NCBI RefSeq assembly: GCF_041296385.1
Contig: NC_091017.1
Location: 78,979,055-79,043,054 of the forward strand
DNA: 64,000 nt
Reading direction: 5' to 3'
Origin: Aphelocoma coerulescens
Taxonomy: Eukaryota; Chordata; Aves; Passeriformes; Corvidae
In this document: positions 1-13,600 of the stretch, in pieces
How positions within the stretch are numbered: position 1 is the first letter of the stretch
Layout: each line of letters begins with the position of its first letter
Position numbers and translations under genes: made by a program
Notes under the pieces: generated by a model
The model's input: only the letters and a program-made list of their open reading frames with translations
Databases searched by the model: none
What the model was told of the DNA's origin: nothing

Positions 1-975
1 GCTTGCAGTGGAGGCTGGAGGACAGTGGGATCCAGCCAGCCCCTGGACACCTCGCTGGTCACCTGTTGGCCACTCTGCCGTGTCTGTGCCGGCTGTGGAT
101 GCAGAGGAGCTTGTCCTTCCCACCCTGCAGGGACCAGGGGAACGTGTGGGTGTGTGTCTGTGTGTCTGTGCACAAAGGGTACTATTTAATGTCAATATTA
201 GCACTATCTACACACACTGGAGCTGGGGCCCTTATATATCCTCCATCCCATGCCTTGGCCAGCAGGGAGGGACAGGGGGATCTTGCAGGGGACCCTTAGC
301 GGGTGGCTCAGAGCTCAAGTCCAGCAGGGAGAGCAGAGCTGACCCTGCAGGCACCTCCTTCCCAACTCGGCCTCCTTCCACGACACAGAGCCCCAGGCAG
401 CGACTGCAGGCCTGGCCCGTTTGGGGATGAAGAATGGCCTGGAGCTGACATGGGCTGTGGTGTCATCCAAAATCCAAAAGACATTCTGGGTTTTGCAGAG
501 AGGGAGTTGTCCCTCCCTCCAGCCGGCTGTGGGACGAGGATGTGCCCGTGTGGGAGCAGCCATGCCCAGGGATGCTCCGTGTGCTGGGTGCTTCCCTGTG
601 CCCAGTGGTCCCACACGGAGATGTGCCAGCACCGAGTGGTCCTGCTGGACGTCCTTTGTCATCCATCCCATGCTGCCACCCTCAAGGCCACACCACGCTG
701 CGGTGTCCCTGCCTGCAGACTGCGTGGCTGGAGGGCCAGCACAGCTCCCAGTGACAGGCAGCAGGTCAGGGATGCACCCGGGGTTATTTCCTTCCTCCGT
801 GGATTCTGGGGAGCTGTTTTCCTGCCGCCCTGTCCGTGGCAGCTGGACTGTGGGACCAAGGGTGGCACACCTGTGACACTGCTATCACTGCCAGCCCTGC
901 CTCCCGCTGCTTGTCCCCAGCCGTCCCGGGGCCGCGTCCCCTTCAGTGTTCGCAATAAACTGAGACTGGTGACAA
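1..975 (+). other. Probable 3' UTR end of an upstream rightward gene (SMYD5 by synteny)
   Basis: No protein in this stretch is recognisable. An AATAAA hexamer at 954-959 is followed within about 30 bases by GT-rich sequence, the usual layout of a polyadenylation site on the plus strand. In the human order that I know, SMYD5 lies directly before PRADC1 and runs in this direction, so this is most simply the end of its last exon or 3' UTR. That identity is inference from gene order; no SMYD5 residues were identified. A TG-rich patch at 146-172 is the only low-complexity sequence. Confidence 0.4.
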
Positions 976-1688
976 CTGGGGGCCTGTGCTTTGTACTGGT
1001 AAACTGGAGGGTGCTGAGGACAGAGAGGGCTGTGACCCAGGGGCTGGTCCCGGGGGGGACACAGGTCTGGGGACGAGGGAACAGACACCTGTGGAAGTGT
1101 AGGCTCGGATTTGTGACCAGCCCACCCTTGGGGACAGGTGCTGGAGGCTGTGCTGTCCCACGAGACTCTGACTGAGCCCTGCCCCAGCTGCAGGAGGCAC
1201 TTGGGAAATTTTACTAGGAAAAAGTTTGAGGATGAGATTTATCCCTTCATCCACTGACTGCAGGAAATAAAAGAGAAACTTCCCTTTCTCTAAAACTTAC
1301 TCAGACTTCATTAGCTCAGACAAAAATATACAGACAACAGGTGAGCCCTGCTGATACAGATCAAGCCTGTGTCGCTCTCCCCCCCATCCCTGCCAGTCCT
1401 GCATCCCTCCAAATCAGCAGCACAAGGTCAAATGTTTCCTGGGAAGTGCTGGCCTGCTCTGGGCCTTCACCTCCCTCTGACACAGTCACGGTGCAGTGCC
1501 AGGCTCAAGGCTCCCCCCTGGCACTCGTGTTTGCCCTTGGCCACACACTGGTCCCAGCAGAAAGATCTCCCTGTCGCTGAATCCAGCGGGATCTCTGGAG
1601 CACGTTGGGATCCTTTCCTCAAACCTGGTCCTTAGGGTGAGATCCTGGGATCCACCAGAAGTCCTCAATCTGCCACAGCCTCTTGCTG
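976..1688. other. Intergenic or 3' UTR stretch between the upstream gene and PRADC1
   Basis: This gap separates two convergent genes. The part nearest 1688 should be the PRADC1 3' UTR, read on the minus strand. No canonical AATAAA was found on that strand; the nearest candidate is GATAAA (plus-strand positions 1238-1243). A plus-strand AATAAA lies at 1265-1270. No repeat or coding sequence is recognised. Confidence 0.4.
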
Positions 1689-4402
<2,714 letters not shown>

Positions 4403-4686
4403 GGCTGCGCCACGCCCCGCCCACCGCCCCGCCCACCCCATTGGTGGACGCCCCCGCCGCGCTCCTTCCTATTGGTCTGCGCCGCCATCAATCACGCGCG
4501 AGCCGGCGCGGGCACCTCGCTGTCACCGCGGTGTCCGCTGCCAAAAAAAGCTCCAGTCCATTTCCCCACAGTGCGCGTCCTCTTCCCTCCCTGCCAAATA
4601 GTGCTCCCGCCCCGGCCCGCCCCCGGGAAGGTTCTGGGCGTGCGCGGTGCATTGTGTGGCGGGGCCGGGAGCCAGCAGCCGCCGCG
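4403..4686. promoter_or_regulatory. Bidirectional CpG-rich promoter between PRADC1 and CCT7
   Basis: Only 284 bp separate the two divergent start codons. The stretch has repeated GC boxes (CCCCGCCC type) at about 4411-4437 and two ATTGG motifs (inverted CCAAT boxes) at 4440-4444 and 4471-4475, spaced 31 bp. There is no TATA box next to either gene. This is the standard design of a TATA-less housekeeping bidirectional promoter. Transcription starts cannot be placed from sequence. Confidence 0.8.
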
Positions 4687-7600
4687 ATGATGGTGAGTGA
4701 CCCCCGCGCCGCCGCCGTATCCGCCGCCATCCGCCGCCGTTCCCGTGTCCCGCCACCCTGCACAGGCCGCGGGGCCCCCGCCGCCCTCCGGGGACCGGGT
4801 GTGGCGGGGTCTCGGCGGGCTGGGCCGCGAGGATGGAGCCGCCCCGCCGCGCAGGCCTGGCGGTAGCCGGGATGTGCCGGGGCGAGTGGCGGCCGCTCCC
4901 CGCCGGACCCAGGCCGCGCTGGCTGCAGGGGCTGGGAGCGGGCAGTCCGGAGCTCCGTCCCGCGGCCTCCGCCCCGTTCCGGCTCTGGTCCCCGCAGCCG
5001 TACGGCCTCGGCCCTGGGTGGGTCCCCCGCGGCCCCGGCGCTCCCCGGCTCCGAGCCCCGCGGTGATGCGGGAGGTGGATGTGTCTCCACCCTCGTTTCC
5101 CTGGGGATAAACGGTTCTTTTTCCGTTGAGATTCCTGCTCTGCTGGGTGTGGGAGAAGGCTGTACGTTTTCTTCTACAGAATCTTTCCAGGTTTCAGGGA
5201 TGACAGAACAGTCAGGGCTGGAGATCACTCAGTTTAGCCCCCTGCCCAGGCAGGGCCACCTGGAGCAGGTGACACAGGAACGCGTCCAGATGGGTTTGGG
5301 CTGTCTCCTGAGGTGAACACTCCAGGCCCTCCACGTGCAGCTGTCCCAGGGCTCTGTCATCCTCCATGAAAGAAGTTCTTCCTCATGTTGAGGTGGAAGT
5401 TCTTGGGTCTTAATTCCTGTCCTGTTGCTGGGCACCACCAAGAAGAGTGGCACCAGCCTCTGGGCACCGCCCTGGAGAGATTTGTGTGGATTGATGGGGT
5501 CCCCTCTCAGCCCTTCCTTCTCCAGCCTATCCAGGCCCAGCTCCTGCAGTCTCTCCTCATGTCAGAGATGCTCCAGACCCCAAAGATGCTCTTTGTGCCC
5601 ATCACTGAACCCTCTCCAGTAGCTCCTTGTCTTGTACTTGTGACCCCTCAGTGCGACAGCCAGCATTTAATTCTGCTCTCTGCCTGCTGGCAGCTGTTCC
5701 AAACCAGTGCCTCCCAAAGTTTGGTTGTGTTTGGGCTTTGCCTGAGCTCTGCCTGTGAGATGGTTGCAGCACCCATGGAATGGTTTGGGTTGGAAGGGCC
5801 CTTAAAGCCCATCCAGTGCCACCCCTGCCATCGCTCCAAGGTTGCCCTGTCCAGCCTGGCCTTGGACACTGCCAGGCATGGGGCAGCCACAGCTTCTCTG
5901 GTGCTTCCACCACGCAGATTTGTTTGGTTCCTCACTGTCTCTGTAATCCCTGCATGTTCTGTCTCCTCCAGCCCAGCATCAGAACCTCACTGGGCAATGC
6001 TGCCCCAAGGAACCCCCCTTATTTTTGGGGCAGTTACTGTGTAGTCACAGAGCCTATGGTGGAAGCAGTTGGGTGAATTCCCAATGCCGTGGGAGCAGTG
6101 GGAGGTGGAAAGCAGCTGGGTTGTGTGGAGCAGAGGAATTACAGCGGGTCTGTAGGTCTGGCCTTGTTCTTGCACGGTTGTGTCTCTTTGGGCTGTAGGG
6201 AGTCTGCTGCGGGTTGCTGGGATGGGGGTAACAGCTGTGCCGTGGTTCTCCTGCAGCCAACTCCGGTTATCCTGCTGAAGGAGGGCACGGACACCTCGCA
6301 GGGCATCCCGCAGCTCGTCAGCAACATCAACGCGTGCCAGGTGATCGCCGAGGCCGTGCGCACCACGCTGGGCCCGCGCGGCATGGACAAGCTCATCGTG
6401 GATGATCGGGGTAGGCACGGGGCCGGGAGCAGTGCCCTGGGAGTCATCTCCCGGAGCAGCGGATTTGCTTCATCTCCCTGTCAGTTAAACCCAGCATCTG
6501 CATGTATGTAAATGGCAGCAGCCTCACCTGAGCTAAGCTTGCCTCTCAGAACAGAGGTTCAGTTTCAGTTTCGGTGTCAGTTGAACACCTCGATGTCCTC
6601 TGTAGAGCAAAGGACAATTGCCAGTCCAGCCTGAGGATTCCCTGTTTGCTGCCTGCCAGCCTGGGCTGGGGCAGCTGGGGAGGTCCAGGGTCAGTGGGGT
6701 TGGGTGTATCCAATGTGAGGCTGTGCCAGACAGGAGAAACAAAGAGTCTGAACCTGTCTTCAGGTATTTTTGGGCATCTCTACTTAGTTTTAAATGAGGC
6801 TCATGATACCTGTGGAGTTACTCAGCAATTGTGGCTGAGTGTGAGGTCAGTGGATGTTCCTGGCTTGACTTTTAATCTTTTTTTGGAGTGTGATTTAGAG
6901 ATGAGGTTTGCGCTCACTCTGAAAAGACTTGTATGAAGTCACCAAACTATTTATTATATTTTTTACTGAAGGCTGGGGTGAAAAGTCTTAGTATTGTCTT
7001 TAAATAAGTTTTACAAATAGGAACTGTAATAAATCCTTGTTCAAAAGGATAATTGGATTTAAATTTATCTAACGATAACTAACACGGTTTCTAGGCTCTT
7101 TCTTCATGTGAGTGTCAGACTAGAATATGGTTTTATCTGTCTGGGGAGCCTGTTGAGAAGAGGCAAATGAATTCCAAACCTTTGTTGCGGTGGAAAGTTG
7201 TTCTGCTCTCCAACTGGCTTCACTGAACCTGCTCCAAAATGGGCTGAAAAGACTCAGTTCTGGTGGAACAGACGAACCTGCTGAGATCTCCTGACACCCC
7301 CCAGAGACAGGGCTTTACCCCTGGTAGTGTAGAACTGCCTTTAACTTCCTGTTCTCCATCACCCCCAGGCAAAGCCACCATCTCCAACGATGGGGCCACC
7401 ATCCTGAAGCTGCTGGACGTTGTCCATCCGGCCGCGAAGACCTTGGTGGACATCGCCAAATCCCAGGATGCAGAGGTGGGAGGGGAGCCTGGCTGTGCCT
7501 GGGAGCGTAACATGGAGCAGCCTGAGTGTCAGGGGTTCCCTGGGCTTTGTGGTTAATTCTGGTGGGAATTGCTCCTGAAGTGCTGGGACTTACTCTGCCT

Positions 7601-10600
7601 GCTCTGGATCAGGCTGGGAGAGCTGGGAATGTTCCCCTGGAGAAGGGAAGGAGCCAGGGAGAGCTGGGAGCCCCTTGCAGGGCCTAAAGGGGCTCCAGGA
7701 GAGCTGCAGAGGGACTGGGGCCAAGGCATGGAGGGACAGGACACTGTCTTCCCACTGCCAGAGGGCAGGGATGGATGGGATATTGGGAAGGAATTTCTGA
7801 CTGAGGGTGGGGGGGCCCTGGCACAGGTTTCCCAGAGCAGCTGTGGCTGTCCTTGGATCCCTGGCAGTGTCCAAGGCCAGGCTGGATGGGGCTTGGAGCA
7901 CCCTGGGATAGTGGAAGGTGTTCCTGCCCTTGGCAAGGGGTGGCACTGGCTGGGTTTTAATGTCCCTTCCCACCCAAACCACTCTGAATCCCTGGAGAAT
8001 TCAGCCACAAATCTGTGAGCAGAGAAAATCCTGAGCTCTGTTTTCCCTGGAAGCCCTGGAGCGGTTTTGCAGCTGCTGTCAGGGGGTCTCTGCGGCGTGG
8101 GGGTGACCCAGCGTGGGGGTGAGGGTGACACAGTGTCCCCTGTCCGTGCAGGTGGGCGATGGCACCACGTCCGTGACCCTGCTGGCGGCCGAGTTCCTGA
8201 AGCAGGTGAAGCCCTACGTGGAGGAGGGGCTCCATCCCCAGATCATCATCCGCGCCTTCCGCACGGCCACGCAGCTGGTGAGGCACGGGCTGGGGGGATC
8301 GCTCCCCGGGGCGCCTGGGGCCAGTCTGTGCCAGCCACACCGGGATAATGACACACTCCAGGGAAAAGCCACTTGGGAATGGGCGTGGGGAGTGCCAGCA
8401 GCGATCTCCTCCTGTCTCCCGGCAAGCAGCAGTGCCTCTCCTGGTGCCTGTGCCTGCTGTTACCAGTCCGTGCCTCTGGAGTGCTGTCGCTTCCTTTGGG
8501 TTTTTTCCCAAGGAAGAATGAATCAGTGGAAAACTCATTTCCCATTCTGCTGTTCTCTGCTGCTCCTTAGTAAACCGTGTGTCTCCTGGAGCCTGTTGGT
8601 CCCATTAAGCTGATTTTTGGAGGTTCACTCCTCAATAGCCCTTTGATTCCCAGGATCTCTGCTGAAAACAGCAGAGCAGCTCTGAGCCTCCTCCCACTCC
8701 TTATATATTGGTGTGTTCCTTGGAATTACTGCACTGGCAGGGGTGGAATAACTTAAACACTTGAAACTTCAGTGGTGTTGAAGCAGAGAACAAAAGATAA
8801 AATAAGAGAAAGGTTGGGGATCTCATCAGCTTGGGAGCATAAATCATTAATCCAGCTGTTGCCTTTTTGCCAGGCTGTGAACAAGATCAAAGACATCGCT
8901 GTCTCCGTGAAGAAGGAGGATAAAGAGTAAGTTTCCCTCGGAGATGACCTGGTTGTGTTCTGGGCTCCAGTTAAGTGCTGTGAGGGTGCTCCTGAGTTCT
9001 GTGGCTCTGGCTGAGGTGTCCAAATGGGACCTGGAGCTGCAGCCCCGCACTGGGGTTATTCCCAATTTGCCTGGAATTTCCTGCTCCTGCAGGGGCAGTG
9101 CTGTGTTCTCGCTTGGCTGCAGGGAATGATGTAGGGCAGTGTCTCCCAGTGCTCACGGAGGAAGCTGGGCACCAAAATAAATGGCCTGATTTCTTTTCTG
9201 CAGCGGTGGAGTCTCGCAGCTCCTGCTGCAGTCAGTGGCAGTGTTAAATCTCAGCACTTCCCTGAGGATCAGATCCCTTTTTAGCTGTCACACACCAGGG
9301 TAGATAGCTCCTAGCAGTGAGGAAGTGATCCCTGCAGCTGAGGGGAGAACACTGGAGTTCCTTTTCTCCCTGGATTTTAAGCTCTTGCCTACTTGACCTT
9401 GCTAATACCTGCAGTCAACTTCAAGTATCTCAACTGTGTAAGCATCTTGAATAAATCAAGATGGGTTGTCCAAACCAAATGCTGAACAAAGGCTGAAAAA
9501 AACCCAAATATGGCCCTGTGATGGGAAATAGAGTGGTTCCCATGGTCAGCAGGGACTAGGGGATAGAGCCTGGGAGCTGGATCCACACATCCCTGGTGTC
9601 TCTGTGTCACCCACTCTGCTGCACATACATTGCCTGAGTTAGTGCTTCAGGGCATGTGCTGCCTTTAGAGGGTTTCAGAAACATCCTCCTGCCTTGGGAT
9701 GAGGAAAAGGACCTGCCCTTTTTTGATTTTAGGTGCCTAAATCAGTCTGGTCAGTGCTGGGCTGATGCTCAAGCTCTGAAAAGGAGACCGGGATTTGTCA
9801 GTTTGGGATTTGTGCCTTGTTCTCCCTGTGGAGGGGAGGGAGCTGAACATTGCCCCCACCAGAGAGGATTTTGGGCCTCTCATGACAAGGGAGCGCTGGA
9901 GGGACTGGAGCGTGTCCAGGGAAGGGAACGGGGCTGGGAAGGGGCTGGAGAATTCCTGAGGGAGCTGGAAAGGGGCTCAGGCTGGAGCAAAGGAGGCTCA
10001 GGGGGGACCTTGTGGCTCTGCACAAGTCCCTGACAGGAGGGGGCAGTCGGGGGGGTCGGGCTCTGCTCCCAGGGAACAGGGACAGGAGGAGAGGGAACGG
10101 CCTCAGGCTGGGCCAGGGGAGGCTCAGGGTGGATATTGGGGAAATTCCTTCACTGCCCAGGGCAGGGGTGGAGTCCCCCCCATTTCTGGAGGGATTTCAA
10201 AGCTGTGGGGATGTGGCACCTGGGGACAGGGGCAGTGATGGCCTTGACAGTGCTGGACTCAATGATCTTAAATGTATTTTCCAGCCTAAACAACTCTCTG
10301 ATTAACAAAGCTTCACATGGTGTTTGGAGCTTGTGAAAAGATCTGGCAGGTGACCAAATCCTTGTTTTCCCTCTCCTGCAGCGAGCAGAGGAGTCTCCTG
10401 GAAAAGTGTGCAGCCACAGCCCTGAGCTCCAAGCTCATCTCCCAGAGCAAGGAGTTTTTCTCCAAGATGGTTGTAGATGCTGTGATGATGTTGGATGACT
10501 TGTTACAGCTCAAGATGATCGGGATAAAGAAGGTGCAGGGAGGAGCTTTGGAAGTAAGTGTTGTTGGAGCCTTCCTGAAGGGATGGGAGACAGGGATCCC

Positions 10601-13600
10601 AGCTTTGCTGGGGGGTTGGCTCTAGCAGGAGTGCAGCCTGACTTGACAGTGCCTGTCAGGGAATTCCCAAAGTGGAACAGAGCTGTTGGTGTGAAGAGAA
10701 AGCTTGGCACATAGGCTGGATTTCTTTTCCATAGGTAGAGAATCTGTTTTTTGAGCTAAATACACCCTTCGCCTCACTGCCCTCTGTAGCAAAAGTTGTT
10801 ACTGATGCAAATTCCATTTAGCTCTCTGCAAATAATGATTTTTTTTTGGTGGGAAATCTTTGTTACTTCTGGATCCAAAAGTCCTGGGTGTATGTAGGAT
10901 TACTGGGTTGGGAAAAATGCAAGGAAAACCTAGTGAGGGAGCTGGTGTAGTGGTGGGCAGGGCAGGTGGGATGTGTGGTTTATGCCACAGTGCTGAGAAA
11001 CCCGTTGTGTCTGGGGCTGCACCTGGGTACGTGGTAGGGATTGTTCCTGGCTGTAGGACAGCCCCTGTGGAGAGGGAGATTCAGACCCTGACTTCCCCCA
11101 GGAAATTGAGGAGCTCATACCAGGGGTGGTGTTGGGCAGGGCTGTCCTGCTGCAGAAAGTCTGGGAGCTGGTGATGGAACTTGGAAAGACAAACCAGAGC
11201 AAAAACCAGTCCCCAGTGGGGCTGTGGATGAGAAATACCAAGTTCAAAGGGGGGGAATGGGAAAGAGATCAGGGAGAGAACCGATTGCTCCCCTCCTTGA
11301 TCTTCAGGTTGTGTGAGGAGTTTTTGGCTGTGGAGTCTTGAGGGGTAGAGAGGAAGCTGCTTTTGTGAGCTGAAAGAAATCCTGGCTGCTTATTTCCTCT
11401 AAAAGTGGGTTAATCAAGGGAGACAGTGCTGGGAAGGCTTTGGAAATGAGGCCTCTGGAAGCAGGGAGGGAAGGCTTTGTAAATGAGGCTTCTGGAAGCA
11501 GGGAGTGTCCTGTGGGAGTTGTTACTAACCCTGTGCAGAAAACCCTGGGGGGCTGAGCCTGAGGCAAATCCCTGTGTTCCAGGACTCCCAGCTGGTGGCT
11601 GGAGTTGCCTTTAAGAAAACCTTCTCCTACGCTGGGTTTGAGATGCAGCCCAAGAAGTACCAGTCCCCCAAAATCGCCCTGCTCAACGTGGAGCTGGAGC
11701 TCAAAGCTGAGAAGGACAACGCTGAGGTCAGAGTGAACACAGTGGAGGTAAGAGCCACAGGGGAACCTGGCCTGCTTCCTATCCCTGGGACACCTGGGGG
11801 CTGCTCATCCAGTGGGGTAAGGGGGAGGTGGGAGTGCCATGGACGTGCTGAGAGCCTGGAGCCAGGCTGGGACAGCTGGGGGTGTTCACCTGGAGAAGGG
11901 GAGGCTCCAGGGAAAGCTCTGAGCTCTAAAGGGGCTCCAGGAGGGCTGAGAGAGACTGGGGACAAGGGCTGGAGGAACAGAACACAGGGAATGGCTTCCC
12001 AGTGCCAGAGGGCAGGGATGGATGGGATCTTGGGAAGGAATTGTTCCCTGGGAGGGTGGGCAGGCCCTGGCACAGGGTGCCCAGAGCAGCTGGGGCTGCC
12101 CCTGGATCCCTGGCAGTGCCCAAGGCCAGGCTGGACATTGGGGCTGGGAGCAGCCTGGGACAGTGGGAGGTGTCCCTGCCCATGGCAGGGGTGGCACTGG
12201 ATGACCTTTAAAAGGTCCCTTTGCACCCAAACCATTCCGTGGTAAATGAGTTTGCCTTCTGCACATCCTTAATCTTTGGAAACACCTGGTGGGTTGTACA
12301 GCCCTGTTTGGAATGGGGGTGCAGCAGCCTGGGAATCCCAGCAGGTTCAGGACACGTTTCTGAGCTGTCACTGTGCCCCAGCTGTGCTGGGCCACCAGCT
12401 CTGTGGTGGCTGCCTTAGGCCTAACAAGTGGCCTTCCAGGGAAAGCTTATCCAGCAGTGCTTGGCATGCTGCAAGAGCTCCTCAGGTTTAAGCAGGCATT
12501 TGGGCAGTGCCATAAAACAGGGCCCTCCTGACTGGAGTGCTTGGAGCAGCTCTGTGCCAGGGCTGCACGTGGGGCGTTCCCTGTCCCCTGGCACGGGAAC
12601 ACCTGTCCCTCTCTCCTCCCTGCCAGGACTACCAGGCCATCGTGGATGCCGAGTGGAACATCCTGTATGACAAACTAGACAAAATCCACAAGTCAGGAGC
12701 CAAGGTGGTGCTGTCCAAGCTTCCCATCGGGGACGTGGCCACCCAGTACTTCGCGGACAGGGACATGTTCTGTGCCGGCCGCGTCCCCGAGGAGGATCTC
12801 AAGAGGACTATGATGGTGAGCTCCCCTGGCTTGGAGTAAAGCCTTTGTACTCAGTTCTGACACCCCCAGGCTGGTCATTCCCAAACAGCTGCTCATGGAT
12901 CTCACTGCTCCTTACAAGGATTCGAAAGGCCAAGGCTGTTCCTTGGTGGGATGAACAGTCACACACTGACTGCATCCACGCTGCTCTTTCTTTCTCTGGT
13001 GGTGGTGCATATAAAGATCTGATCAGTGCATCAGTAGAAGTTTATTTTCCCGAGTTCTTCCCTGTTCCATCATGAGTGGTTTTTTCCTGAGCTTTCTTTG
13101 TGTATCTCCTGGACTCTGGAGCCTGTGAGTCAGCACCTTGAAGCTTCATGATCTTACTTTGCTGTCGAGGGTTGGCCTGGGTCCGTGAGGTGGGAGGGAG
13201 GAGAAGGGTTTTCCTGAATCTGGCTGCAGGGTGGGTTTGCACCAAGTCAGCAGCTGGGCTGTCCCTGAAGAGTGGAAGCCTGCTGGGGTGTGGATTGTCA
13301 GCACTGGTAATTCTGTGTTTGTCTCCATTCCCTGCAGGCCTGTGGGGGATCCATCCAGACCAGTGTCAATGCCCTGTCAGATGATGTGCTGGGCCGCTGT
13401 GAGCTCTTTGAGGAGACCCAGATTGGGGGAGAGAGGTAAAGACACCAGCTGCAAACCTGCAGTGCTGGGCAAGCCCTCTCATAGCAGGTGGAAAAGTTGG
13501 GGTCAAAGCATTGGCGGGTTCAGCATCTCTCAAGGTGTTGAGATGAAAACAAGGCTGTTACAAAATGTATATTTTATTGTATCCAAGAGCTGCTTTTTGA

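Noticed and set aside
1265..1270. AATAAA on the plus strand as the end of the upstream gene
   Set aside because: The site at 954-959 has the better downstream GT-rich context; this second one may be an alternative end but lies where the PRADC1 3' UTR is expected.
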